Part shown: in pieces, positions 26,370-35,625 of the stretch | Numbering within the stretch: the stretch's first letter is position 1 | Layout: the number at the start of each line of letters is the position of its first letter | DNA from: Alcaligenes pakistanensis | Lineage (GTDB): Bacteria > Pseudomonadota > Gammaproteobacteria > Burkholderiales > Burkholderiaceae_B | Assembly: GCF_014652815.1 (NCBI RefSeq) | Contig: NZ_BMZN01000003.1 | Span: 141,429 to 205,428, forward strand | Direction of reading: 5' to 3' | Length of the DNA: 64,000 bases | Made by a program: the position numbers and the translations under genes | The notes under the pieces: model-generated | What the model was told of the DNA's origin: nothing | The model's input: the letters and a program-made list of their open reading frames with translations, nothing else | The model's database searches: none

Positions 26370-27596
26370 TCAGCCGGTCAAAGTGACTCGCGCAAACTTG
26401 CGCTTGCCCACTTGCAGCACATAGCTGCCCGGCTCCAGTTGCAAACCTTTATCGTCCACGCGTTCACCATCGATACGCACGCCGCCCTGCTCTACGTTGC
26501 GCTGGGCTTCGTTACCCGAGGCCACCAGACCCGCTTCGCGCAACACGCGCAGCAAGGCCAATTGCCCGGCAATCGTAATTTCAGGCATGTCCTCGGGCAT
26601 TTCGCCACGACGGAAACGGGCATCGAATGTTTCCAGCGCATGTTCAGCCGCTTGGGCATTATGGAAACGTGTGACGATTTCCTGTGCCAGCTCCACTTTA
26701 ACCTCGCGCGGGTTACGGCCTTCTTCAATCTGTTTCTGCAGACCGGCGATGTCTTCCAGGCTACGGAAAGACAGCAGCTCGAAGTAACGCCACATCAAGG
26801 TGTCGGAGATGGACATCAACTTGCCGAACATGGAGTCCGGCGTTTCACTGATACCAATGTAATTGCCCTTGGACTTGGACATTTTCTCTACGCCGTCCAA
26901 ACCCACCAGCAATGGCATGGTCAAAATACATTGCTGTTCCTGACCATATTCTTTTTGCAATTCGCGACCCACCAGCAAATTGAATTTCTGGTCAGTCCCA
27001 CCCAATTCCACATCGGCTTTCAATTGAACGGAATCGTAGCCCTGCAATAAGGGATACAGAAACTCGTGCACTGAAATAGGTTGATTCGCTTTGAAGCGTT
27101 TTGTGAAATCATCACGCTCCATCATGCGGGCAACGGTATAGCGCGAAGCCAACTGAATCATGCCACGCGAACCGAGCTTGTCGCACCACTCCGAGTTGTA
27201 GCGAACTTCCGTACGCTCAGGGTCCAGAACCAACGAAGCCTGCTCGTAATACGTCTTGGCGTTGGCAATGACCTGTTCGGGCGTCAAAGGCGGGCGAGTG
27301 GTGTTGCGGCCGCTAGGATCGCCAATGGTCGAGGTGAAGTCGCCAATCAAAAAGATGACGGTATGCCCCAGATCCTGCAGCTGGCGCATCTTGTTCAGCA
27401 CCACCGTGTGCCCCAGATGAATATCGGGAGCCGTAGGGTCCAGACCCAGCTTAATTCGCAAGGGCTGTCCTGTGGCATGGCTGCGCGCCAGTTTGCGGGC
27501 AAACTCGGATTCGACAAGCAATTCGTCGCAACCACGTTTGACAATGGCTAAATCAGCCAGGACTTCTGGAGAAAGGGGCTCTGAGGGGGATGACAT
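26370..27596 (-). CDS. tyrS: Tyrosyl-tRNA synthetase
   Basis: The 408-residue class I synthetase has the HIGH-type motif [13 protein letters not shown] (about 53-65), KMSKSKGN near 235, and a C-terminal S4 RNA-binding domain ([19 protein letters not shown]). It charges tRNA-Tyr. The gene is divergent from the M23 peptidase gene and the 242-bp gap between them holds both promoters. Confidence 0.96.
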   Translation of the reverse strand: MSSPSEPLSPEVLADLAIVKRGCDELLVESEFARKLARSHATGQPLRIKLGLDPTAPDIHLGHTVVLNKMRQLQDLGHTVIFLIGDFTSTIGDPSGRNTTRPPLTPEQVIANAKTYYEQASLVLDPERTEVRYNSEWCDKLGSRGMIQLASRYTVARMMERDDFTKRFKANQPISVHEFLYPLLQGYDSVQLKADVELGGTDQKFNLLVGRELQKEYGQEQQCILTMPLLVGLDGVEKMSKSKGNYIGISETPDSMFGKLMSISDTLMWRYFELLSFRSLEDIAGLQKQIEEGRNPREVKVELAQEIVTRFHNAQAAEHALETFDARFRRGEMPEDMPEITIAGQLALLRVLREAGLVASGNEAQRNVEQGGVRIDGERVDDKGLQLEPGSYVLQVGKRKFARVTLTG

Positions 27597-27838
27597 AACA
27601 AATCTGGTGACAAACTAATGAGTAAAAATGCTCGAAAAACTAAGCCTAATGCGCTAGGATAGCCTGCTATTGTGAGACGTGCTTAAGAATTGAGCAAGGT
27701 TTCGTAAACCCAATTATTTTATCATTCCCGCGCAGGTCAGATTGCCAGGGCTGGAATGTTCTGTCCGCCCAGTACAACTGACCTCTGCCTGCCAGCCGGG
27801 TGGACGGTGAACTGTACGTCCAACAAGGTTCTGGCTTT

Positions 27839-29206
27839 ATGTTCAGCAAAGGGAAACGCTCCTCCTCCCACCTCGACATCCAGCAGCCTCGGTCCGCCCG
27901 AGCCCTTTTTATCCGCGCCGGTTTGATCACACTTGGTCTTGGCTCTTTTGTCGCCGCTGGCGCATTGGCCGTGGTGATGCCCAGCAGCCCCGAGCCCCTG
28001 ATCTACCAAGCCCGTACCGCCCTGACTCTGCCTGCCGACCTGACCGTGCTTCAGGCCCAAGAGCAACAAGCCTACATTACCGAAACGCGCATCCGCCGTG
28101 GCGACACCCTGTCCGCCCTGCTGCAACGCATGCAGGTCAGCGAAGACGGTCTGCTGCAGTTTCTGACCCACGACAAACAAGCGCGCTCGATTTACAAGCT
28201 GTACCCTGGCCGTACCGTGCAAACCGCACTGGATGCCAATGGTAATTTGCTGTGGCTGCGCTACCGTCACACTCCTTATTCCGAACAATCCGGCCAGGGC
28301 CTGGCCCGTTGGCTGGAAGTACGTCCTGACGGCGACAATGGCTTTATCGCCCTGGAACAAACCGACCTGACCCAAACCCAGGTGCGCGTAGCCCAGGCCA
28401 CGATCAACAGCTCGCTGTTTGGTGCCAGTGAACAAGCCGGTGTCCCCGAAAACATCACCTTGCAAATGGCTGATGTGATGGGCAGCAAGATCGACTTTCT
28501 GAAAGACCTGCGCAAAGGCGACAGCTTCCGTGTGGTGTACGAATCCTATGGCCATGAAGGCCAGGACGTAGGTTCCGGTCGCTTGCTGGCGGTGGAGTTC
28601 ATCAATCAGGGCAAGGCACACGAAGCCGCCTGGTTCCAGCCTGAAAATGGCTCCGGTGGTTATTACGACTTCAGCGGGCAAAGCCTGAAAGGCGCATTCC
28701 TGCGCACCGCACTGAAGTTCTCCCGAATCAGCTCCACTTTTGGTGGTCGCCGCCATCCTGTGCATGGCGGCTGGCGTGATCACAAAGGTGTGGACTACGC
28801 AGCCCCCTCCGGCACCCCAATCCACGCCACAGCGGACGGCACGGTTGAGTTCGTTGGCCGTCAGAACGGTTACGGCAACACCATCATCCTGAAGCATCAC
28901 GGTCAATTCACTACGCTGTACGCCCACCAGAGCCGCTTCGCTGCCGGCCTGCGTAAAGGTGATCGCGTCGAGCAAGGTCAGTTGATTGGTTATGTAGGCT
29001 CGACCGGCTGGGCTACTGGCCCACATCTGCACTACGAATTCCGCATTGCTCAAAAAGCGGTTGACCCCTTGTCGGTAGACTTGCCCGTTGCTCGCGTACT
29101 GGATGCCCCACAACGCAAGCAGTTCCAGAAAACCTTGGCTTCCTACCAGAACAGCTTCGCCTTGCTGCACACGGACGCTGAACCGGTGAAGCTGGCCAGT
29201 CGCTAA
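27839..29206 (+). CDS. M23-family murein endopeptidase (MepM-like)
   Basis: The 455-residue protein (ATG 27839, preferred to the GTG at 27800) has an N-terminal membrane anchor near residues 25-50. A LysM-like/OapA module follows at about 80-150 (RRGDTLSALLQRMQVS), and then a C-terminal lysostaphin-type domain with HPVHGGWRDHKGVDYAAP and the HLHYEF zinc ligands. All M23 metal residues are present. It cleaves peptidoglycan cross-links to allow wall growth. anmK starts 4 bp after it, suggesting co-expression of wall remodelling and recycling. Confidence 0.9.
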   Translation: MFSKGKRSSSHLDIQQPRSARALFIRAGLITLGLGSFVAAGALAVVMPSSPEPLIYQARTALTLPADLTVLQAQEQQAYITETRIRRGDTLSALLQRMQVSEDGLLQFLTHDKQARSIYKLYPGRTVQTALDANGNLLWLRYRHTPYSEQSGQGLARWLEVRPDGDNGFIALEQTDLTQTQVRVAQATINSSLFGASEQAGVPENITLQMADVMGSKIDFLKDLRKGDSFRVVYESYGHEGQDVGSGRLLAVEFINQGKAHEAAWFQPENGSGGYYDFSGQSLKGAFLRTALKFSRISSTFGGRRHPVHGGWRDHKGVDYAAPSGTPIHATADGTVEFVGRQNGYGNTIILKHHGQFTTLYAHQSRFAAGLRKGDRVEQGQLIGYVGSTGWATGPHLHYEFRIAQKAVDPLSVDLPVARVLDAPQRKQFQKTLASYQNSFALLHTDAEPVKLASR

Positions 29207-29210
29207 GCCT

Positions 29211-30308
29211 ATGCAAGCCCCCCTGTTTATCGGACTGATGTCTGGTACCAGCATGGACGGTGTAGATGCCGTGCTGGCTTCCTTCGGCCCACAGGGGGCA
29301 CAGATACACAAAACCCATAGTCTGCCTATGCCCGCCGCCCTGCGAGACGAGCTGCTGGCTTTGCAGCAGCCTGGGCACAATGAGCTGGCCCGCGCCAGTA
29401 TCGCTGCCCTGCAGTTGACCGAACTCTACGCTCAAGCCTGTCTGCCCTGGACTCAAGGCCCGGAAAAAGATCTGCTCCGTGCGATCGGCGTACACGGTCA
29501 GACTATCCGTCATGCACCTGACCAGGGCTACACCCTGCAATTAAATGCGCCTGCCCTGCTGGCCGAACGCTGCGGGGTGGATGTGATTGCGGATTTCCGT
29601 AGCCGGGATATCGCAGCGGGTGGCCAAGGTGCGCCTTTAGTACCTATTGTTCATGAAGCCCTGTTCCGCCACGAACATGGACGTGTCATTCTGAACCTGG
29701 GTGGGATTGCCAATATTTCCCTACTGCTTCCTGGACAGGATGTTTTTGGCTTTGATACCGGCCCGGCGAATATGCTGCTGGATGCCTGGGTGCATAAGCA
29801 TCAGGGCCAGTCATATGACAAGAACGGGCGATGGGCCAATAGCGCCGCGTCTGATCCTGCCTTGCTCGACAGTCTGTTAAGCGAACCCTGGTTTGCTCTG
29901 CCTGCACCTAAATCTACAGGTCGGGATCTGTTCAATCTGGCTTGGTTGCAGCAGCATCTGGATCACGTGGCCCCGAACGGGGCGCTTGACCCTGCCATTG
30001 TGCAGTCTACTCTGATGGATCTGACCGTACATAGCGTTGCACAGGCCATCAAACCTTACACAGCTCAGATTCAGGAGTTGATTGTGTGTGGCGGTGGCGC
30101 AGCCAATCCAGCCATGCTGAAACGCCTGGGCGATCTGGTCCCAATGCCTATCCGCTCCAGTGCCGAGCTAGGCATGGATCCGCAATCCATAGAAGCCCTG
30201 GCCTTTGCCTGGCTGGCTTACGCCCATATCGAACGTATTCCTGCCGGACTGCCTGCGGTCACAGGCGCACGACGTGCGACAGTACTGGGTGCTTGTTATC
30301 CGGCTTAA
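29211..30308 (+). CDS. anmK: Anhydro-N-acetylmuramic acid kinase
   Basis: The 365-residue ASKHA kinase opens and phosphorylates 1,6-anhydro-MurNAc to MurNAc-6-phosphate in peptidoglycan recycling. GLMSGTSMDGVDAVLASFG is at the N-terminus, the catalytic region is GVHGQTIRH / DVIADFRSRDIAAGGQGAPL, and the ATP-binding part is FDTGPANMLLD and VCGGGAANPAML. The gene begins 4 bp after the M23 endopeptidase stop. Confidence 0.95.
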   Translation: MQAPLFIGLMSGTSMDGVDAVLASFGPQGAQIHKTHSLPMPAALRDELLALQQPGHNELARASIAALQLTELYAQACLPWTQGPEKDLLRAIGVHGQTIRHAPDQGYTLQLNAPALLAERCGVDVIADFRSRDIAAGGQGAPLVPIVHEALFRHEHGRVILNLGGIANISLLLPGQDVFGFDTGPANMLLDAWVHKHQGQSYDKNGRWANSAASDPALLDSLLSEPWFALPAPKSTGRDLFNLAWLQQHLDHVAPNGALDPAIVQSTLMDLTVHSVAQAIKPYTAQIQELIVCGGGAANPAMLKRLGDLVPMPIRSSAELGMDPQSIEALAFAWLAYAHIERIPAGLPAVTGARRATVLGACYPA

Positions 30309-30346
30309 AAGCTGTCTTTAGCTTAGCCAAGTCAGCTTAAGGTCCT

Positions 30347-30505
30347 ATGGAATTATCATCCGTCGGCCAGGGCCACAGCCAACAGAGTCAAATCTCACAA
30401 GGCTCCCTTGCCCCTCTGCTTGATGTCCTACACACCCAACCCGATGCATTCAGCAGCACTCCTGTGAATCATGGTTTTGTACCCGAGCTTCTTGAGCCTC
30501 AATAA
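30347..30505 (+). CDS. Possible small protein, 52 residues
   Basis: An ATG-to-TAA frame of 53 codons follows anmK by 38 bp and ends 10 bp before a perfect hairpin terminator. The predicted peptide is polar and Gln/Ser-rich at the N-terminus with a C-terminal PELLEPQ. Only a weak ribosome-binding site (TAAGG, 9 bp from the ATG) is visible and no family is recognised. It may just be the anmK 3' untranslated region. Confidence 0.3.
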   Translation: MELSSVGQGHSQQSQISQGSLAPLLDVLHTQPDAFSSTPVNHGFVPELLEPQ

Positions 30506-30514
30506 AGGCCCATA

Positions 30515-30556
30515 AAAAACACCCTAGGCTCTGCATCCAGAGCCTAGGGTGTTTTT
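30515..30556. terminator. Strong bidirectional terminator between anmK and erpA
   Basis: A perfect 19-base-pair stem (A5 then CACCCTAGGCTCTG against its inverse) with the 4-nt loop CATC has T-runs on both strands. It ends the M23-anmK unit on the plus strand and the argC/erpA side on the minus strand. Confidence 0.92.
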
Positions 30557-30610
30557 GTACAAACCTGCTAAAACCAGCAACGCTGAACAATCAGCGCCGG
30601 CCTTGCCTTC

Positions 30611-30979
30611 TTACATCGTAAAGGAAGAGCCGCAGCCGCATGTAGTCGTGGCATTAGGATTACGAATAACGAACTGAGCGCCATCCAGGTCGTCTTTGTA
30701 ATCGATTTCCGCACCCACCAGATATTGGAAGCTCATGGCGTCAACCAACAATTGCACGCCGCCTTTATCAATAATGGTGTCGTCGTCGTTAACCAGTTCG
30801 TCAAATGTGAAGCCGTACTGGAAGCCGGAACAGCCACCGCCTTGGACGAAGACGCGCAGCTTCAGTTCGGGGCTACCCTCTTCGATCAAGAGTTCACGGA
30901 CCTTCTCAACCGCTGAATCGCTAAAGATCAGGGGTGATGGAGGGGCTTGCAGATCAACGGATTCGGTAAGAGTGCTCAT
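30611..30979 (-). CDS. erpA: Iron-sulfur cluster insertion protein
   Basis: The 122-residue A-type Fe-S carrier has its three ligand cysteines in [10 protein letters not shown] and in the C-terminal TCGCGSSF. The ATG at 30979 follows AGGAGAACC, a clear ribosome-binding site; the long upstream extension is not credible. ErpA delivers Fe-S clusters to apo-enzymes. It lies near argC and rplM-rpsI as in other betaproteobacteria. Confidence 0.95.
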   Translation of the reverse strand: MSTLTESVDLQAPPSPLIFSDSAVEKVRELLIEEGSPELKLRVFVQGGGCSGFQYGFTFDELVNDDDTIIDKGGVQLLVDAMSFQYLVGAEIDYKDDLDGAQFVIRNPNATTTCGCGSSFTM

Positions 30980-31061
30980 GTGGTTCTCCTGCCGGCCCCC
31001 GCCGGCATGAATAATTATCATGTGATCGCCTTGCACATGACCACCCGTGGGTCGGGTGAGC

Positions 31062-31805
31062 TCAGTCTGGCTGGGCGATTTTTTCCTGGCGGGAGGCGCG
31101 TATGACGTTTCCTTCCAGGACATTCAGGGTCAAGGCCGTAGGCTCGAATCCCTGCGGTAAGGCAAGCCAACCCATGGCTCGCTGAAACTGATTGAAGTTC
31201 AAGATTAACGGATCAATCTGCTCTAGGGACGATTCAGCTAGTACAGAGTCTGGTCCAGAACTTGGTGATAGATCGATTTTAACGGTTTTTCCGTCTTGCC
31301 GCCCAGTCAGCTGAAACTGAAGGCGACCGGAAAAAGCCTTTCCTTCTGGGGCGTTACGTTGCAGCAACACCTTGTACTCCAGCAAATCGCCCCGTTTACT
31401 AATGTCCAAGGCCCGGACAGTGACCGAACCGCTGGGGCCGGGCGGGAGCAGTTGCTCGTAAAAGGCCAGTTGCTCGCGCGTCTGGGCCAGCTCGGTCTGG
31501 GTGGCTAACAGGGATTTTTCCAAACCCTTGCGAGTGCTCTCCTCCAGAACCAATTGCCCGCGCAGAACCTCAAACTCGCTTTGTATCTGCTGCAAGGATT
31601 GCTGGCTACCCTTCAAATTCTGCATAGCCAGCTGAATTTGCTCGGACTGATCGGCGGGCTGCGTCAGGCTGCGGTAGAGCCAAAGGCCACCGCCACCTAA
31701 TAGCACCCCTAGCAATACAGCCAGCCCAATTGTAGTTGCCCCGCCCCGCGAACGGGAAGGAGCAACAGTATGAGAAGTGGTTTGCGGTGATTTAGCCATA
31801 AACAT
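31062..31805 (-). CDS. Single-pass membrane protein with coiled coil (DUF6776-like)
   Basis: The 247-residue protein has a transmembrane helix at about 26-47 ([18 protein letters not shown]), a coiled coil at about 55-120 ([20 protein letters not shown], heptads of Leu/Gln/Glu), and a C-terminal beta-rich part with [16 protein letters not shown]. It lies between argC and erpA, a conserved location in Burkholderiales. The function is unknown and might concern envelope organisation. Two in-frame ATG codons (31805 and 31799) are equally plausible starts. Confidence 0.7.
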   Translation of the reverse strand: MFMAKSPQTTSHTVAPSRSRGGATTIGLAVLLGVLLGGGGLWLYRSLTQPADQSEQIQLAMQNLKGSQQSLQQIQSEFEVLRGQLVLEESTRKGLEKSLLATQTELAQTREQLAFYEQLLPPGPSGSVTVRALDISKRGDLLEYKVLLQRNAPEGKAFSGRLQFQLTGRQDGKTVKIDLSPSSGPDSVLAESSLEQIDPLILNFNQFQRAMGWLALPQGFEPTALTLNVLEGNVIRASRQEKIAQPD

Positions 31806-31834
31806 TTGACCTGCTCACCAAGGCCAAGTTCCCC

Positions 31835-32899
31835 TTAAGGCAAAATAGCAACGTGGTTCAAACCTGTTTGTTCTGGCAGGCCGAACAAGATGTTCATATT
31901 TTGCACAGCCTGGCCCGAAGCGCCCTTAACCAGGTTGTCCTGCACCACCAGAATGATCAGTTGATCACCATTACCTGGACGCTGCACCGCAATACGCAGC
32001 TGGTTCGAGGCGCGAACCGAGCGAGTTTCAGGCAAAGTACCGGCGGGCAGCACATCCACAAAGGTTTCTTGTGCGTAACGCTGTTCGTACAAAGCTTGGA
32101 AATCGGTATCCATGGCTTCAGGCTTGATGCGCGCATAAATCGTAGAAAACATGCCGCGAATCATAGGCACTAGATGGGGCACGAAAGTCAGGTTGACTGG
32201 GCCACCGGCCAAACGCTGCAACTGTTCTACAATTTCTGGATGGTGACGGTGACCCGACACGCCATAGGCCTTGAAGTTATCGCTGGCTTCGGCAAATAGA
32301 TTCGGAACCGAGGCACCTTTACCCGCACCGGAAACACCCGATTTGCAGTCTGCAATCAAATGTTGGGTATCAACCAGTGCCTTGCCGCCTTCCAGCAAGG
32401 GAGCCAAACCCAGCAATACCGTAGTGGGATAGCAGCCTGGGTTACCAATAACCTTGGCCTGGGCAATCTTGTCGCGAAGTAGTTCGGGCAGACCATAAGC
32501 CGATTCGCTCAGGATTTCCGGGCAGCTGTGCTCCATCTTGTACCACTTCTGGAACACGGCCGTATCTTGCAGGCGGAAGTCGGCGGCCAGGTCAATAACC
32601 CGCACACCCGCTTCCAGCAGGCGCTCTACCTGGCTCATGGCGACGCCATGCGGGGTGGCAAAAAACACCACATCGCACTGTTCCAGATTGGCGGTTTCAG
32701 GCGTAGAAAATTTCAGATTCACATGACCACGCAAGTTCGGATACATATCCGACACCGGCACGCCGTCCTCTTTACGCGAGGTAATGGCGACCAACTCTAC
32801 TTGGGGGTGCTGACTTAACAGACGCAGCAACTCGACCCCGGTGTAACCTGTACCGCCGACAATCCCTACCTTGATCCGGGTATCGCTATGTGTAGCCAT
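31835..32899 (-). CDS. argC: N-acetyl-gamma-glutamyl-phosphate reductase
   Basis: The 354-residue enzyme catalyses the third step of arginine synthesis. It has the NADP-binding [20 protein letters not shown] at the N-terminus, the catalytic Cys in [14 protein letters not shown] and the His in [10 protein letters not shown]. The ATG at 32899, after AGGAAAG, fits the family start. The longer upstream frame does not. Confidence 0.96.
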   Translation of the reverse strand: MATHSDTRIKVGIVGGTGYTGVELLRLLSQHPQVELVAITSRKEDGVPVSDMYPNLRGHVNLKFSTPETANLEQCDVVFFATPHGVAMSQVERLLEAGVRVIDLAADFRLQDTAVFQKWYKMEHSCPEILSESAYGLPELLRDKIAQAKVIGNPGCYPTTVLLGLAPLLEGGKALVDTQHLIADCKSGVSGAGKGASVPNLFAEASDNFKAYGVSGHRHHPEIVEQLQRLAGGPVNLTFVPHLVPMIRGMFSTIYARIKPEAMDTDFQALYEQRYAQETFVDVLPAGTLPETRSVRASNQLRIAVQRPGNGDQLIILVVQDNLVKGASGQAVQNMNILFGLPEQTGLNHVAILP

Positions 32900-33002
32900 G
32901 AACTTTCCTGAAAGAGAGACAAGCAAAAATTCTATCTTAACGTAGTCCCGCCTGTTCTCAAGCACCAGACCGAGCAAAGCAGGACAAATGTAGCCAGCAA
33001 AC

Positions 33003-33030
33003 AAAAACCCCGGACAAGTCCGGGGTTTTT
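33003..33030 (-). terminator. Terminator after rplM-rpsI
   Basis: A 13-pair stem (AAAAACCCCGGAC / GTCCGGGGTTTTT) with a minimal loop and T-runs on both sides lies 29 bp after the rpsI stop. It ends the ribosomal-protein operon. Confidence 0.88.
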
Positions 33031-33058
33031 GAGCACCATAAACAGGTCGCGAGGCGAA

Positions 33059-33451
33059 TTAACGCTTGCTGAACTGTTTGCGGCGACGTGCTTTGTGCAG
33101 ACCGACTTTCTTACGCTCAACAGCACGAGCGTCACGCGTTACCAAGCCAGCTTGCTTCAGCTCTGTCTTCAGTGTTGCATCGTAGTCGATCAAAGCGCGG
33201 GTGATGCCGTGACGGGCAGCACCGGCTTGGCCGCTTTCGCCGCCGCCATGCACGTTGATCTTGATGTCGAACGATTCAACATGGTTGGTCAGCACCAAAG
33301 GCTGACGCACAATCATGCGACCCGTTTCGCGAGCAAAGTATTCGTCAACAGGCTTGCCGTTGACTACGATTTGGCCCGAACCCTTCTTGATGAAGACACG
33401 AGCAACGGAGGTCTTGCGACGGCCCGTACCGTAATTCCAGTTACCGATCAT
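33059..33451 (-). CDS. rpsI: Ribosomal protein S9
   Basis: The 130-residue S9 has [19 protein letters not shown] near the start, [19 protein letters not shown] in the middle and the basic tail [12 protein letters not shown] whose last residues contact P-site tRNA. It lies 9 bp after rplM in the standard rplM-rpsI operon. Confidence 0.98.
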   Translation of the reverse strand: MIGNWNYGTGRRKTSVARVFIKKGSGQIVVNGKPVDEYFARETGRMIVRQPLVLTNHVESFDIKINVHGGGESGQAGAARHGITRALIDYDATLKTELKQAGLVTRDARAVERKKVGLHKARRRKQFSKR

Positions 33452-33460
33452 GACCTATCC

Positions 33461-33889
33461 TTAGATGTCCAGAGTTTTAGGCTGTTGAGCACTATGAGGA
33501 TGCTCGGCACCAGCGTAAACCTTCAGTTTCTTGGCCATGGCGTAGCCCAGAGGGCCTTTAGGCAACATACCCTTGACGGCCTTTTCAACGGCACGGCCAG
33601 GGAAGCGCTCTTGCATGGTTTGGAAGTTGGTTTCGTAAATACCGCCTGGGTAATTCGAGTGACGATAGTACTTCTTATCCTGCGCTTTGTTACCGGTAAC
33701 GGCAATGTCAGCAGCGTTAATGATAATGATGTAATCGCCAGTATCAACGTGAGGGGTGTATTCGGGTTTGTGCTTGCCACGCAAACGGCGTGCGACTTCG
33801 CTGGCCACACGACCAAGGACTTTGCCTTTAGCGTCAATCACAAACCAGTCACGTTTGACTTCAAGCGGCTTGGCCACGAAGGTCTTCAT
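33461..33889 (-). CDS. rplM: Ribosomal protein L13
   Basis: The 142-residue L13 starts [20 protein letters not shown], followed by [20 protein letters not shown] and [21 protein letters not shown]. It is the first gene of the rplM-rpsI operon and has a short AT-rich leader upstream. Confidence 0.98.
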   Translation of the reverse strand: MKTFVAKPLEVKRDWFVIDAKGKVLGRVASEVARRLRGKHKPEYTPHVDTGDYIIIINAADIAVTGNKAQDKKYYRHSNYPGGIYETNFQTMQERFPGRAVEKAVKGMLPKGPLGYAMAKKLKVYAGAEHPHSAQQPKTLDI

Positions 33890-34309
33890 GATGGTTCCTA
33901 AATATTAAAATTCTGGGTCAAAGCAACATGCTTGGCCCATACAATCCGCCCATCTTTACAAGTTGGGCAGCTCCATTCAGCCCTGCCAAGACGTTATATT
34001 CCGCCCGTGCATTTCTGCCAAATAGCTCGCCATAATAGCATAAATAGTGGATAACACTAGAGTTTTGTATAAAAACAAGGGCTTTTCGCCACATCCCTGT
34101 GGCCCCGTATCGCCAATAATGGACGTTGCCTGCCCTGGACTCGCCTCGACCGTATCGCGTAATTCGCGCCATTCCTGGGCCTGCCAAGTGTGCACCAAAA
34201 AATACAGCGCCAATAAAAAACCCCTGCTTTTCCGCAAAGGAGAAACAGGGGTTGATAAGACTGGTCGAGCATCCGGAACAGATCACGCTGTCCGGACTAC
34301 GCTGCGGGA
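33890..34309. promoter_or_regulatory. Upstream region of rplM-rpsI
   Basis: These 420 bp separate rplM from the TRAP binding-protein gene. They hold the rplM-rpsI promoter on the right of rplM and the terminator of the TRAP gene at 34219-34253. Several overlapping frames of 60-120 codons exist on both strands, but none has a ribosome-binding site or recognisable protein, and one runs through the terminator. Confidence 0.5.
34219..34253 (-). terminator. Terminator after the TRAP binding-protein gene
   Basis: The stem AACCCCTG / CAGGGGTT, with a further CTTT/AAAG pairing inside, is followed on the minus strand by six T. It lies 57 bp after the stop of the TRAP gene. Confidence 0.8.
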
Positions 34310-35413
34310 TCAGCCTTTTTTCTGGTTTGCCAGAGCAATGCCCAGGTAGTTGTCGTAGGAGCCTTCAGCAACACGGAACCAAGGCACGATCGCATCACGG
34401 AAGCCCATGTAGTCGTCGTGAATCTTCTTGAACATAGGATCCTTGTCGCAGAATTCCTTGTACAGGATATTGGAAGTCTTGAAGGACTCGTCCATCACGT
34501 CGCGCGGGAAAGCTTTCAACACCGCACCGCTGGCGATCAGGCGACGCAAAGCGGCTGGGCTTTGGGCGTCGTACTGGGAAATCATGCGTTCGCCGGCTGC
34601 ACGCGAGGCAATTTCAATCAGGGACTGATATTGCTTGGGCAAGGCTTTGAAAGCGGCATCATTCACGTACAGCGACACCTGGGCCGAACCTTCCCACCAA
34701 CCGGGATAGTAGTAGTACTTGGCCACTTTCTGGAAACCCAGTTTTTCGTCGTCGACAGGACCCACGAATTCCACGGCGTCCAGCGTGCCTTTTTCCAGCG
34801 AAGGATAAATATCGCCAGGAGGCACTTGCTGAGGCACTACGCCCATGCGGGCCAGCACTTCACCGGCAAAACCAGCCGTGCGCATTTTCAGACCTTTCAG
34901 GTCTTCCAGGGAATTGATTTCCTTGCGGTACCAACCCCCCATCTGGGTGCCGGTGTTACCGAAAGCAAAGTTGACAATATTACGAGTAGCGAACAATTCG
35001 CGCAGCAGCGTGGTGCCGTTGCCTTCCTGCATCCAGGCATTCATTTGACGAGCGTTCAGGCCAAATGGCACCGCCGTGTCAAAACTGAACGAAGGGTCTT
35101 TACCGTAATAGTAATAAGAGGCTGTCTGACCGCACTCCACCGTGCCGTTGCTAACCGCATCCATTACACCAAAACCGGGGACGATTTCACCAGCAGGGTA
35201 CAGACGGATATTGAAGTTGCCATCCGAGGCTTCTTCCACCATCTTGCAAAACGCCTGAGCGGTCGAAAACAGGGCCGGGGTAGAGGGGCCGTAAGTCGAT
35301 GTCAGCTTCCAATTAACCTTGGGATTGCTTTGGGCAATAGCAGGAGCAGCAATAGCGGCAGTGCTGGCTACGGCGCCAAGACCTGCCTTTTTCAGAAACG
35401 AGCGACGCTGCAT
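34310..35413 (-). CDS. TRAP-type transporter periplasmic binding protein (DctP family), Tat-exported, orphan
   Basis: The 367-residue precursor starts at the ATG 35413, behind a perfect AAGGAGGT. The signal has the Tat pattern R-R-S-F-L-K-K-A-G and an Ala-rich core with AIA-Q near 28. The DctP fold is clear: KLTSTYGPSTPALFSTAQAF, VEFVGPVDDEKLGFQKVAKY, YYYYPGWWEGSAQVSLYV and LRMRTAGFAGEVL with the solute-binding arginine. The dctQM membrane genes are not adjacent. Homologues of this subgroup are linked to 2-oxo or carboxylate substrates, but the ligand is unknown here. It is flanked by its own terminator and by pmbA. Confidence 0.88.
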   Translation of the reverse strand: MQRRSFLKKAGLGAVASTAAIAAPAIAQSNPKVNWKLTSTYGPSTPALFSTAQAFCKMVEEASDGNFNIRLYPAGEIVPGFGVMDAVSNGTVECGQTASYYYYGKDPSFSFDTAVPFGLNARQMNAWMQEGNGTTLLRELFATRNIVNFAFGNTGTQMGGWYRKEINSLEDLKGLKMRTAGFAGEVLARMGVVPQQVPPGDIYPSLEKGTLDAVEFVGPVDDEKLGFQKVAKYYYYPGWWEGSAQVSLYVNDAAFKALPKQYQSLIEIASRAAGERMISQYDAQSPAALRRLIASGAVLKAFPRDVMDESFKTSNILYKEFCDKDPMFKKIHDDYMGFRDAIVPWFRVAEGSYDNYLGIALANQKKG

Positions 35414-35581
35414 GAATAACCTCCTTGTGGGTATTCGACGATAATTGGGAAATATTTTTATGCTATGGATAGTACACTGGCGCGCCGCGAAAGGGGGCCG
35501 GGGAAAGCCCGGATTATCCCGCAAATCTGGCCCTATATTGTCTGGTCCTTGATCTGCAGCATTTCCCCCAACGCCCAAAAC

Positions 35582-35612
35582 AAAACAGCCCTTGCGGGCT
35601 GATTTGTTTTTT
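35582..35612 (-). terminator. Terminator after pmbA
   Basis: The stem CAGCCC-TTGC-GGGCTG, flanked by A-rich and T-rich arms, sits 14 bp after the pmbA stop. On the minus strand it is followed by TTTTGTTTT. Confidence 0.75.
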
Positions 35613-35625
35613 CATGGCTGGATGA

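Noticed and set aside
27737-29380. 547-codon open frame on the minus strand opposite the M23 peptidase and anmK start
   Set aside because: It is antisense to a clear M23 peptidase and its translation has no recognisable fold. It is a by-product of G+C-rich codon usage.
33918-34286. Minus-strand frame of 122 codons upstream of rplM
   Set aside because: It runs across the terminator of the TRAP gene and the rplM promoter, has no ribosome-binding site and no recognisable protein.
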